Notes under the pieces: generated by a model
Seen by the model: the letters and a program-made list of their open reading frames with translations, nothing else
Database searches by the model: none
What the model was told of the DNA's origin: nothing
Origin: Candidatus Pantoea deserta
GTDB lineage: Bacteria; Pseudomonadota; Gammaproteobacteria; Enterobacterales; Enterobacteriaceae
Assembly (NCBI RefSeq): GCF_003813865.1
Contig: NZ_RMVG01000005.1
Coordinates: 124,001 to 188,000, forward strand
Direction: 5' to 3'
Length of the DNA stretch: 64,000 nt
In this document: piece by piece, positions 26,389 through 34,646 of the stretch
Layout of the letters: every line of letters starts with the position of its first letter
Numbering within the stretch: position 1 is the first letter of the stretch
Program-made: the position numbers and the translations under genes

Positions 26389-27408
26389 ATGAAAAAGCTC
26401 ACCCTTGAGACGGTGGCAAAAATAGCAGGCGTCGGTATTGCCACCGTCGATCGGGTATTAAACGAACGCGGCGGCGTGTCGCCTGAAACGACGCGTAAGG
26501 TGCTGAAAGCCGCGCGAGAAATCGGGCTGAAAAGGCTGCTGCCGGAAGAGTATCGCCATGCCTGGCAAATTGAGGTGTTCCTCAGCAATAACGGTTCTTC
26601 GTTTTTTCAGCAGCTGGTGCGCTATTTTAGCGAAGTGGCAGGCGAGCTGGGCTATCGACGCATTACGCTGCATAAAACGCTGGTTGCCGAGTCGCAGCCG
26701 GAAAAGCTGGCGCAGAGCATTATTGCGCGCAGCGCCACACGCGACGGCATCATCGTTTTTGGACATGACTATCCGCCAGTCTATCGCGCACTGGCACTCT
26801 GTCGCAGCCGCGGCGTGCCGGTGGTGACGATTGTAACCGATCTGCCCGACGCCGAGCGTCTGTGCCATGTCGGCATCGATCAGTATCAGGCGGGACGTAC
26901 TGCGGGTCTGTTGATGAGCAAAATCGTAAATCAGCCGGGCGATGTCCTTATGGTAAGCGGTCGCTTCGATTACCTGGCGCATCGTCAACGCATCGCTGGA
27001 TTCCGTGAAGTCATGATGCAGCGTGCGCCGCAGCGCCATTTGCGTGAAGTTCTGTTTGGCCTGGACCAGCGCGATACCATCCGCACGCTGCTGGATAGCA
27101 GCCTGTCCCGCTCCCGGCACGTGGCCGGTCTTTATAACACCGGCATGGGCAATAGCGAGGTGAGTGAAATGCTGCGCCTGCACCAGCTGCTGGGACGGTG
27201 CAGCTATATCACTCATGAGCTTTATTCCGTAACGCACCAACTACTGCGCAACGATGAGCTGGCTTTTGCGCTGGATCAGAACGCGCAACAGCACGCACGT
27301 CTGGCGATCGACCTGCTGCTGCGTCATCTGGAGAACGGCTACCAGCCCGATGTTTACCAGGATGGCAAAGTCGCTCTGCGGCTGTTTACGGCGGAGAACC
27401 TGGAGTAA
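26389..27408 (+). CDS. LacI-family transcriptional regulator
   Basis: The 339-aa protein begins with a LacI-type HTH (LTLETVAKIAGVGIATVDRVL) and hinge, followed by a periplasmic-binding-protein-like effector domain (about residues 60-335). The ATG at 26389 puts the HTH at the very N-terminus and has GGAG 5 bases upstream. An alternative ATG at 26359 with AGGA would add ten residues. It diverges from the gluconate-type dehydrogenase operon, which is its likeliest target. This subgroup (sugar- or inositol-type binding domain with VGIDQYQAGRTAG) senses free sugars; effector unknown. Its 3' end overlaps the convergent membrane-protein gene by 23 bases. Confidence 0.85.
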   Translation: MKKLTLETVAKIAGVGIATVDRVLNERGGVSPETTRKVLKAAREIGLKRLLPEEYRHAWQIEVFLSNNGSSFFQQLVRYFSEVAGELGYRRITLHKTLVAESQPEKLAQSIIARSATRDGIIVFGHDYPPVYRALALCRSRGVPVVTIVTDLPDAERLCHVGIDQYQAGRTAGLLMSKIVNQPGDVLMVSGRFDYLAHRQRIAGFREVMMQRAPQRHLREVLFGLDQRDTIRTLLDSSLSRSRHVAGLYNTGMGNSEVSEMLRLHQLLGRCSYITHELYSVTHQLLRNDELAFALDQNAQQHARLAIDLLLRHLENGYQPDVYQDGKVALRLFTAENLE

Positions 27409-28192
27409 AAGAGCCGTGCACCTCCATCGGAACGCCGTCGTGATGGGTCATCGCCAGCGAACTGGCGCTGGCGGGATCGAACAGCGACAGGCTTTCGATC
27501 TGATCCACCATCAGCACCTTACGGAACGCCATAGCGTTTTTGGGTTCAGAGGTTAGCGTAATACCGTGCTCGGCATACCAGCGGCTGTAGTTGTGTTCAA
27601 TCGACATGCTGAGCGTTTTACTGTCGCGATAGCCGCTCAGCATCGGGATTAGCACAATATTCGCGGTATTTTCATACTCAAAGGTGGCGGCATGCACCAT
27701 GCCGACATAGATGCGACGTGACTTTAGCGTGATCCATGCCAGCTCTCCCTCCTGCATACACTGATAGAGCAGCTGCTCGACGCCATTGGACTTCGAGAGC
27801 TGCTGATAAAGATCTTTCCGCCCGCTGCTGTTGAGGCGCGCGCTTGCCGACCAGTTTGAACGGTACATGCAAAACATGACCGCAAAGGCCAGCATCACCA
27901 CCACAGGAGCCTGAATGCCAAGAAAGCTCCAGTTCATAAATTCCATCTGCCAGCGCAGATGTTCGCCAGGCATTAGCTGCAAGCTATTGGATATGCTGGA
28001 GATAATCAGCAAGACCAGCCAGATAATCGCCGTGGCCAGCATGCCCTGCAAAACAAAGATGCAGCCATACAGCGCGACCAGAAAGTAGACGTCCCAGCCG
28101 AAGCTGCGGCGTATTTTGAAGCGGCTGGAGAGATCGCGGCTGGTGTACCAGTAGCCGCAGACCATCAGCACCATGAATATCGCCGTACCCAT
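27386..28192 (-). CDS. Membrane protein of unknown function
   Basis: A 268-aa protein with three to four hydrophobic helices in the first 110 residues (about 1-16, 30-62 as one long or two short helices, 90-110) and a soluble C-terminal region of about 155 residues that should be cytoplasmic. The soluble part contains an ITLKSRRIYVGMVHAATFEY segment reminiscent of small beta-barrel sensor-like domains. I do not recognise the family. AAGGGG lies 6 bases before the ATG, which begins one base after the stop of the 65-aa gene, so translation is coupled. Confidence 0.72.
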   Translation of the reverse strand: MGTAIFMVLMVCGYWYTSRDLSSRFKIRRSFGWDVYFLVALYGCIFVLQGMLATAIIWLVLLIISSISNSLQLMPGEHLRWQMEFMNWSFLGIQAPVVVMLAFAVMFCMYRSNWSASARLNSSGRKDLYQQLSKSNGVEQLLYQCMQEGELAWITLKSRRIYVGMVHAATFEYENTANIVLIPMLSGYRDSKTLSMSIEHNYSRWYAEHGITLTSEPKNAMAFRKVLMVDQIESLSLFDPASASSLAMTHHDGVPMEVHGSFTPGSPP

Positions 28193-28193
28193 G

Positions 28194-28391
28194 TTAAACC
28201 CCTTTCAGTGATTCAACGTGGCGGGCGAAATCCTCATGCACTTCCTCACTCAGCACGTTCACCGAAGCATTGCCATCTTCATCAATAATGATGCGTTCGC
28301 CATCGGCGATGGAATCATTGATGTCCTGGCGTGACATGCCTCTGATAAAGCTTTCGGGGCTGGAAAACAGGGAACGCAAAAAGGTGAGCAT
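28194..28391 (-). CDS. 65-aa acidic protein, partner of the membrane protein
   Basis: A small acidic protein (MLTFLRSLFSSPESFIRGMS, then many Asp/Glu) without a TM helix or signal peptide. Central residues DGERIIIDEDGNASVNV look like a two-stranded beta unit. AGGAG lies 11 bases before the ATG, rather far. It is immediately upstream of, and coupled to, the 268-aa membrane-protein gene, so the two very likely act together. Family not recognised. Confidence 0.65.
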   Translation of the reverse strand: MLTFLRSLFSSPESFIRGMSRQDINDSIADGERIIIDEDGNASVNVLSEEVHEDFARHVESLKGV

Positions 28392-28770
28392 GGGGGATGG
28401 ATCTCCTCTGTGATAAATCAGAAGTATGAAATCCAGCCGACAAACGCGCCAGGCGGAATCGTCTAAAAGTGTTGCGGCTCAGGGAATTAGCGAAGCGGTA
28501 TTCAGGCCGTCCTGCGGCAAAACCGCATTTTTGCAACGAAAAGCGCTGTGTCGCCAGGCTTCCAGCCTGGTCTCATACATGCCGCGACGCAGCCTGACAT
28601 TCAGGCATGGGGCCAGAAGCGCATCCGGCGGGTTTCATGCTGGATTCAGCAGAGAAAGCAGGAAATCGAAGAGGCCGTTTCCGTTGCCCTTCAGCTAGCA
28701 ATATCTATGTAAATCAATTCAATAAAACGCTTCATATCAGATTTTACAGAAGCATTTTGAATCAGGTAAC
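28392..28770. other. Intergenic region with short hairpins
   Basis: This 379-base gap lies upstream of the 65-aa gene and downstream of the DeoR-type gene. Visible are a short stem followed by T5 (TGCGG 28513-28517 / CCGCA 28523-28527) and a CCAGGC/GCCTGG hairpin near 28555-28572. No frame has a credible ribosome site. Confidence 0.35.
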
Positions 28771-29529
28771 TTACTGTGCGAAGTAAATTTTTCCGTTATA
28801 GCCTGCGGATATTTTTTCATTTTTCCTCTTATCGGTAATAACCATATCGATGCTATCGAGATCGCAGACATGCGACAAAGCCCGATAACCGATTTTGGAT
28901 GAATCCGCGAGGATAACTTTTGTTCGCGCCGCGCTGAGAATCGCTTTTTTAGTTGGAATTTCAATGGCATTAACGTTGGTTATACCCGCTTCGGCATGGA
29001 CCCCCTCCGCACCCATAAACGCCCAGTCGGCGTAAACTTCGCTGAATTTACGTGTAGCATCAGGGCCGACAAGCGTAAATGAATTGCCTGCGACGACACC
29101 GCCCGTCACGTTCAGATTAATCGCCGGATATTGACTGAGCAGCAAGGCAATATTGAGATCGTTGGTGATAACGGTCAGATCTTTTTTTAATGTCAGATGG
29201 ACAGCAAGTTCATAAACCGTTGAGCCATTATCCAGGATAACAGAGTCACCGTCCGCAATAAGCGAAGCCGCATATTTCCCAATGGCAACTTTCTGCTCGT
29301 GGTTGCGACCCTTGCGAATATTGTAAGGGGTATCCTGACCCTCCGTAGAGAGAACGGGCAGAACGCCGCCATGCGTACGAATGATTTTGCCGTTTTTTTC
29401 CAGATGAATCAGGTCTCTTCTTACCGTAGAGCTGTCCACGTTGAATTCTTCCGCCAGTTGACTGGCATGGAGATAACCCGTGGAAACCAGCATCGAAAGA
29501 ATTTTACTACGTCTCTCATTTGCCAGCAT
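28771..29529 (-). CDS. DeoR-family transcriptional regulator
   Basis: The 252-aa protein has the DeoR N-terminal HTH (ERRSKILSMLVSTGYLHASQLAEEFNVDSSTVRRDL, about residues 4-55) and a DeoR sensor domain (about 75-235) with DGDSVILDNGSTVYEL and the GAEGVHAEAGITN phosphosugar-binding region. The ATG at 29529 is chosen because GGAGG lies 6 bases upstream and the HTH begins at once. It diverges from the SIS-ROK-porter genes, with a palindrome over the probable promoter between. It should repress that operon until a phosphorylated intermediate binds. Confidence 0.88.
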   Translation of the reverse strand: MLANERRSKILSMLVSTGYLHASQLAEEFNVDSSTVRRDLIHLEKNGKIIRTHGGVLPVLSTEGQDTPYNIRKGRNHEQKVAIGKYAASLIADGDSVILDNGSTVYELAVHLTLKKDLTVITNDLNIALLLSQYPAINLNVTGGVVAGNSFTLVGPDATRKFSEVYADWAFMGAEGVHAEAGITNVNAIEIPTKKAILSAARTKVILADSSKIGYRALSHVCDLDSIDMVITDKRKNEKISAGYNGKIYFAQ

Positions 29530-29653
29530 TTTCTTCCTCCCTACACGTTTGATTGCATTCGATCTTATCACGAAAAAAGCATCATGCACCGTTAATATTT
29601 TAAATATCATCAAGTTAATAAACAAACCTTAAAAATATGAAACTCATATCACA

Positions 29654-29699
29654 CGCATGAAATCGCGCATTGACATGCACAATATCGTGCATGTAGGTT
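29654..29699 (+). promoter_or_regulatory. Promoter and operator of the SIS-ROK-porter operon
   Basis: TTGACA (29670-29675) is a perfect -35 box; TAGGTT at 29694-29699, 18 bases on, is a weak -10. A 20-base near-perfect palindrome (29674-29693, 9 of 10 pairs) overlaps this promoter. An ATCGYGCAT half-site occurs at 29662-29670 and again at 29684-29692, spaced by 22 bases or two helical turns. This is a good candidate for the DeoR-type repressor site. Confidence 0.6.
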
Positions 29700-29732
29700 G
29701 AACAGGTCATTCACATTAATGTCGAGGTGCTT

Positions 29733-30746
29733 GTGTCTAATCCGTATGAAAACGATATCGCCATGCAGCCTGAAGCCGTGCTGGCTCAGCTAAAAAACCC
29801 CCTGCCTGAATCCCTGAAAACACTAAAACTGCACGAATACGATCGCATTGTTTTGACAGGTATGGGTTCGTCAGATTATGGGCTGATCCCCATTGAACGT
29901 GCCTTGATTGCTAAGGGATACCCGGTATGGCGGGTGGACGCGGGCCGTTTGCTGGATATGCCCAACCTTGTTACAGAAAAGACGTTGTTATGGATGACCT
30001 CACAGTCCGGTATGAGCGGCGAGATCGTGGCGCTGCTGAAGGAGGGAAACCGTCCAAAAACCCTTATTGGCTTAACCAATGATGAAAACAGCACACTGGG
30101 TAAAAGCGCCGATATTTTAATTACTCTGAAAAGCGGTGATGAAGCGACGGTCAGTTCGAAGAGTTATCTTAATACGCTCATTGCCGGCTATCGCACGCTG
30201 GCTCTGCTGCTGGGTGAGGATGAGCAGAGGATCTGCGCTGCGGTTACGGATACGCTGGGTGATATTCGTCGACTGGTGCAGGAAAAAGAGGCGGTCGCAC
30301 GCTTTGCGGACACCCTTTTTACTTCTGCTCGTCCTCGCGTTGCCTATATTGCTACAGGCTCGTATGCCTCCAGCGCGCTAACAGGCGCCCTGATTACCAA
30401 GGAAGCCTCTAAAGTCAGCGCCGAAGGCTTTATCGGTGGCGAATTTCGCCACGGGCCGCTGGAAACCTCGGGCCAGGGTATGCTGGCCGTGCTGCTGGGT
30501 AAAGCCGGTGATGAAACGCTGGAAAGACTGGCTACAGAATTACTGGCTAACGGAACGGATGTCGTCACCATTGGTGAACGCCCTTTCGCGGCATCTGCCC
30601 TTCTCCCGATCTCGGCTGGCCATGAGCTTAGCCAGCTGCTGTGCGGATTTATCTATATCGAACATCTGACCGTCGCGCTGGCCCGACACAATGGCTTTAT
30701 TGCTGGCCAGTTCCTGTATGGCCAAAAGATCACGGTAGCCGTATGA
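29733..30746 (+). CDS. SIS-domain sugar-phosphate isomerase/deaminase/deglycase
   Basis: A 337-aa protein with two SIS domains, related to the isomerase half of GlmS and to AgaS and FrlB-type enzymes. The first SIS domain has VLTGMGSSDYG and TSQSGMSGE; the second has ATGSYASSALTGALITKEAS and the GGEFRHGPLET motif that in this family holds a catalytic Glu/His. The likely start is GTG at 29733 with GAGG 5 bases upstream; a GTG two codons earlier overlaps that site. The product probably deaminates or deglycates a 6-phosphosugar. It overlaps the ROK gene by ATGA. Confidence 0.85.
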   Translation: MSNPYENDIAMQPEAVLAQLKNPLPESLKTLKLHEYDRIVLTGMGSSDYGLIPIERALIAKGYPVWRVDAGRLLDMPNLVTEKTLLWMTSQSGMSGEIVALLKEGNRPKTLIGLTNDENSTLGKSADILITLKSGDEATVSSKSYLNTLIAGYRTLALLLGEDEQRICAAVTDTLGDIRRLVQEKEAVARFADTLFTSARPRVAYIATGSYASSALTGALITKEASKVSAEGFIGGEFRHGPLETSGQGMLAVLLGKAGDETLERLATELLANGTDVVTIGERPFAASALLPISAGHELSQLLCGFIYIEHLTVALARHNGFIAGQFLYGQKITVAV

Positions 30747-31654
30747 CAGGCCGGGTAAAAGCAGGGATAGATATAGGCGGAACAGGAACCCGAATCATCA
30801 TTCAGGACAGTGCGGGTACGCTGAACAGCAAAACCGTTGCCACAGCTGAGTTTGCAGGCATCAGTAAAGAGAGACGTTCCGACGCTCTGGCCGATCACGT
30901 TCTCTCTCTGATCCCGCAAGGGATGACTTTAGCCAGCCTTGGCATCGGCGCCAGCGGACCAGTCGACACGACATCCGGTGTCATTTACAACAAAGATACG
31001 CTTGAGTGCTTCTCTTTTTTTCCGCTGGCCGATGAGTTGAATAAAAAACTCGGCGTAAAAGTGGCGATTGATAACGATGCGGTCGCCGCTGTTCTTGGCG
31101 AGTACTACTTCGGTGCGGGCAAAAACAGCAAACGCCTCCTGATGGTGACGCTGGGGACGGGAATTGGTGTTGCGCTGCTTGATAAGGGCAAGCCCTTCCG
31201 CACGAGTGGCGGGCAGCACCCAGAAGCGGGTCATATTCCCATATCAGGAAATGCCCTGACCTGCTATTGCGGCCTGAAAGGATGCTGGGAAACCCTGGCA
31301 TCCCGAACCTGGCTTCAGCAGAATCTGGAGTCCCTTTTACCGACTATCGCTTTTGAAAAGCATGATGTGCATTTTTATGAGAGAGCCGCTCAGGAAAAAG
31401 AAGAGGTCGCAAAGGTCTTCCATCGTTACGGCAATTATCTTGGACGCGGGTTAGTGACATTACTGACGCTTTACGGTCCCGATATAACCATCCTTAGCGG
31501 AAGTGCCGCTCACTATTATCCACTTTTCAAACCTGGCCTTGAAGAGGCGCTGACGCGTTCAGACGCTTATGCCATTAATAAATGGATCGTACCGTCTCAG
31601 TTAGGCGATGTCGCGGGCGCGCTCGGAGCCACGGTAATTCCAGAGTTAACTTAG
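30743..31654 (+). CDS. ROK-family sugar kinase
   Basis: The 303-aa protein has the ROK ATP-binding motif AGIDIGGTGTR at residues 7-17, the catalytic Asp in AIDNDAVAAVLGE, the second phosphate motif VTLGTGIGV and the Zn-binding CYCGLKGCWE motif. ROK kinases phosphorylate glucose-like sugars and amino sugars at O6. The start is fixed by the ATGA overlap with the SIS gene. Together with the SIS enzyme and the following porter it forms an import-phosphorylate-isomerise route; the sugar is unknown, with glucosamine or a fructosamine among the possibilities. Confidence 0.9.
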   Translation: MTGRVKAGIDIGGTGTRIIIQDSAGTLNSKTVATAEFAGISKERRSDALADHVLSLIPQGMTLASLGIGASGPVDTTSGVIYNKDTLECFSFFPLADELNKKLGVKVAIDNDAVAAVLGEYYFGAGKNSKRLLMVTLGTGIGVALLDKGKPFRTSGGQHPEAGHIPISGNALTCYCGLKGCWETLASRTWLQQNLESLLPTIAFEKHDVHFYERAAQEKEEVAKVFHRYGNYLGRGLVTLLTLYGPDITILSGSAAHYYPLFKPGLEEALTRSDAYAINKWIVPSQLGDVAGALGATVIPELT

Positions 31655-31685
31655 ACTTTATTATTATAAACGACGGGGTAACATC

Positions 31686-33071
31686 ATGGTTAATGCAGAA
31701 ATAAGGGAAGGGCAACACAGCACAGGGAAATCAAAAAACATTAGCATATTTATTATTATGTCAATTATTATCTCCTCTGTAGGAGGAATAATATTTGGCT
31801 ATGACACCGGTATTATTGGAGGTGCAATCGTATTTATTGGCAAGCAATTCCATATTACTGACTTTATGCAGGGAATAATTGTCAGTATGTCCTTGCTGGG
31901 CGCAATGATCGGTGCGCTGTTAGCCGGGCCTTTGGCAGATAAATATGGTCGTAAGATTAACCTGTTTATTTCAGGCATCTGCTTCGCGGCTGGCGCAGTG
32001 CTGTCAGGTTACAGTAACAGCATTGAGCTTTTAACCTTTGCTCGTATCCTTCAGGGGATCGGCGTAGGCGCATCATCTGTTCTGGTCCCCGTCTATATTG
32101 CCGAGCTGGCTCCGGCAAAAGTTCGTGGGCTTCTGGTCACCTCGTTTCAGCTCATGATTACCGTCGGCATCGTGATTGCGTATGGGGTAAACACGGCCGC
32201 AGAGAGTCAGGGATCGTGGCGCTTTCCGGTAGGCATTGCCAGCGTGTTTGGCATTGCCCTCGCACTTGGCGTGCTATTCGTTACGGAGTCGCCGCGCTGG
32301 CTGATTGCCACTAATAAACATGCCGCTGCGCGTCGAACGTTGATTAAGCTGCGCGGAACGGATGATGTTGATGAGGAAATCAAAGAAACCGAGCGCTTGA
32401 ATGCACTTGAGCAGGACGATATCAAATGGCGCGACTTACTGAGCGGACATATCCGTCCAATGATCGTCATTGGCGTGCTGGTCGCGTTTTTCTCTAATGC
32501 TTGTGGCATTAATCTGGTTATTTATTTTGCCCCGCAAATCCTTCAAACCAGCGGTTTTACTTCCTCCGCCTCCTGGGCAGGCACCGTTGGCTTAGGTCTG
32601 ACCAACGTCATTTTTACCGTGGTCGGCATGTTGATTGTTGATAAGGTTGGACGTCGTCCGCTGCTGATCGCGGGGGCAGCTGGATTAACCATAAGCCTGG
32701 TGATACTGGCGCTGATCTTTTCCGTGCCCGCATTTGAAGGCAGCAGCTGGCTGGCGCTGGCATCGCTGGTGTTTTATGTCGTGATGTACGCGGTGAGTCC
32801 TGGCATGCTGGGTTTTCTGATTATTTCGGAAATCTCGCCGTTAAGAGCGCGGGCAAAAGCGACCAGCCTGTCGATTTTTATTATTTTTGCTACAAATCTG
32901 GTTATTGCGCTGGTTTCATTGCCCATGCTTAATGGAATGGGCGCATCTGCAACCTTCTGGCTCTTTGCCGCAATATGCGTGGCATTCACCATTTTCAGTT
33001 TTTATGTGCCGGAGACAAAAGGAAAAAGCCTGGAGGATGTTGAAATCTATTTCAAAGAAAAATATCAGTAA
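31686..33071 (+). CDS. MFS sugar porter (sugar-proton symporter)
   Basis: A 461-aa, 12-helix transporter of the sugar porter family (XylE/GalP/AraE-like). Diagnostic signatures are present: FGYDTGIIGGA in helix 1, GPLADKYGRK after helix 2, VPVYIAELAPAKVRG, ESPRWL, DKVGRRPLL and the C-terminal PETKGKSLED. It imports an unphosphorylated sugar or polyol with protons, supplying the ROK kinase. The ATG is preceded by a GGGGTAACATC leader. It is the last gene of the cluster, 31 bases after the kinase. Confidence 0.9.
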   Translation: MVNAEIREGQHSTGKSKNISIFIIMSIIISSVGGIIFGYDTGIIGGAIVFIGKQFHITDFMQGIIVSMSLLGAMIGALLAGPLADKYGRKINLFISGICFAAGAVLSGYSNSIELLTFARILQGIGVGASSVLVPVYIAELAPAKVRGLLVTSFQLMITVGIVIAYGVNTAAESQGSWRFPVGIASVFGIALALGVLFVTESPRWLIATNKHAAARRTLIKLRGTDDVDEEIKETERLNALEQDDIKWRDLLSGHIRPMIVIGVLVAFFSNACGINLVIYFAPQILQTSGFTSSASWAGTVGLGLTNVIFTVVGMLIVDKVGRRPLLIAGAAGLTISLVILALIFSVPAFEGSSWLALASLVFYVVMYAVSPGMLGFLIISEISPLRARAKATSLSIFIIFATNLVIALVSLPMLNGMGASATFWLFAAICVAFTIFSFYVPETKGKSLEDVEIYFKEKYQ

Positions 33072-33110
33072 ATTCCTTTCGCCCGCCAGATTTTAGTTTA
33101 ATGACAAACG

Positions 33111-33154
33111 GGTTAAGCCCGGTACGGCAAACTATTGCCTGGGCTTAACCTGTT
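33111..33154. terminator. Terminator after the sugar porter
   Basis: GGTTAAGCCC (33111-33120) pairs perfectly with GGGCTTAACC (33141-33150); the 20-base loop contains an inner GGCAA/TTGCC stem. TGTTTT follows on the plus strand. The structure lies between convergent genes and may serve both. Confidence 0.7.
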
Positions 33155-33219
33155 TTCTGTTTCTGTAATGGCGAATGAGTCGTTAAGTCAGGTCGCTCGC
33201 CTGCTGCTGAATTCGTGCA

Positions 33220-34404
33220 TCAAATTGCCTGCGCACACGCCCAGGCCGAACTCCAGGCCCACTGGAAGTTATAGCCGCCCAGCCAGCCGGTGACGTCCAC
33301 CACCTCGCCGATAAAATAGAGTCCCGGCACATCCCGCGCTTCCATTGTCTTTGACGACAGCTGCGTAGTATCGACGCCGCCCAGCGTGACTTCCGCGGTG
33401 CGATAGCCTTCGGTGCCGTTCGGCTGCACGCGCCACTGATGCAGCGTCTGCGCGAGCTCGGCCTGCTGCCTGCTGTTGAGCTGTTTCAGCGACACATCGG
33501 GTATCTGCTCCATCTCCTGCAACACCTCAACCAGACGCTTCGGCAGCAGCTTCGCCAGACTATTTTTCAGGCTCAGATTGGGATGGGCTTCGCGCTGCGC
33601 ATTAATAAATTCATCGATCGAGGTGGAAGGCGACAGATTCACGGTGATATGTTCGCCTGGCTGCCAGTAGCTGGAGATTTGCAGCACGGCCGGGCCGGAA
33701 AGACCGCGGTGGGTGAACAGCATCGCCTCTTTGAACAGCGTGCCGTCCTGCGCCTCGATAGTGGCGTCAACCGCCACGCCGGAGAGCGTCTGAAGGCGTT
33801 CCAGCAGCGGCTTGTGCAGGGTAAAAGGCACCAGCGCGGCGCGCGTCGGGAAAACCGTCAGGCCAAACTGCCCGGCGATTTTATAGCCGAAAGGCGTGGC
33901 GCCGAGTCCCGGCATAGAGAGTCCGCCGCTGGCAATGACCAGCTTCTCTGCCTGCACCGTCGCGCCATTGAGCTGAAGCGTATAGCCAGCCTCACTGCGG
34001 GCGACGCTTAGCACCTCGCTGCGCAGACGCAGAGTGACCTGACCTTTATCGCATTCAGCCATCAGCATATCGACAATCTGCGCCGCTGAGTCGTCGCAAA
34101 ACAGCTGGCCCAGCGTTTTTTCGTGGTACGCAATGCCGTGCTGATTGACCAGATCGATAAAATCCCACTGGGTGTAGCGCGCCAGCGCCGATTTGCAGAA
34201 GTGGGGGTTGTGCGACAGGTAGGCGGCCGGTTCGGTATACATATTGGTAAAATTGCAGCGGCCGCCGCCCGACATCAAAATTTTACGGCCAGGCTTTTTG
34301 CCGTTATCCAGCAACAGCACGCGTCGGCCTCGCTGCCCGGCCTGCGCCGCGCAGAAAAGTCCCGCCGCACCGGCACCCACGATAATAACGTCAAATTTTT
34401 CCAC
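33220..34404 (-). CDS. yhiN: HI0933-family flavoprotein YhiN
   Basis: A 394-aa predicted NAD(P)/FAD-dependent oxidoreductase, collinear with E. coli YhiN. The FAD motif IIVGAGAAGLFCAAQAG is at the N-terminus, followed by the family signature GKKPGRKILMSGGGRCNFTN and, near the C-terminus, GGYNFQWAWSSAW. Its reaction is not established. I place the start at the GTG at 34404, preceded by CAGGG, because it matches the E. coli N-terminus (MERFDAIIIGAG); a frame extending to 34494 is unsupported. It diverges from pitA as in E. coli. Confidence 0.92.
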   Translation of the reverse strand: MEKFDVIIVGAGAAGLFCAAQAGQRGRRVLLLDNGKKPGRKILMSGGGRCNFTNMYTEPAAYLSHNPHFCKSALARYTQWDFIDLVNQHGIAYHEKTLGQLFCDDSAAQIVDMLMAECDKGQVTLRLRSEVLSVARSEAGYTLQLNGATVQAEKLVIASGGLSMPGLGATPFGYKIAGQFGLTVFPTRAALVPFTLHKPLLERLQTLSGVAVDATIEAQDGTLFKEAMLFTHRGLSGPAVLQISSYWQPGEHITVNLSPSTSIDEFINAQREAHPNLSLKNSLAKLLPKRLVEVLQEMEQIPDVSLKQLNSRQQAELAQTLHQWRVQPNGTEGYRTAEVTLGGVDTTQLSSKTMEARDVPGLYFIGEVVDVTGWLGGYNFQWAWSSAWACAQAI

Positions 34405-34520
34405 TGCGTATACCCTGCCTGTCTCACGAGGCGCTGATTGTAAAGATCTGCCCTGCGCGACGCCAGCATCAAAAACTTGTCGCAAATATGTCATAATGTA
34501 ACTGTTTAATTTTAGGGCAC

Positions 34521-34563
34521 TTTTGACTTAAAAGAAGCGTTTCGCAATATTTTTAAGTCAAAA
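34521..34563. promoter_or_regulatory. pitA promoter embedded in a 13-bp perfect inverted repeat
   Basis: TTTTGACTTAAAA (34521-34533) is repeated exactly inverted as TTTTAAGTCAAAA (34551-34563), with 17 bases between. The left arm contains a TTGACT -35 box (34523-34528) and AATATT (34546-34551), 17 bases on, can be the -10. The repeat could be a double operator or a hairpin-forming leader; which, is open. Confidence 0.6.
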
Positions 34564-34646
34564 CAAGGCTATATTTTGCTTTCCCATATAGTGCGTTGTC
34601 GCAGATAATGCGCCGCGCTCATGTCCTCAAAAATGGCGTAATGTTT

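Noticed and set aside
27386..27408. Overlap of the LacI-type and membrane-protein genes considered as a sign of a frameshift or misannotation
   Set aside because: The genes are convergent and both 3' ends are plausible; short tail-to-tail overlaps are common in this window.
28619..28632. REP-like GCGCATCCGGCGGG element
   Set aside because: Single short match without the paired inverted partner that defines a REP/BIME unit.
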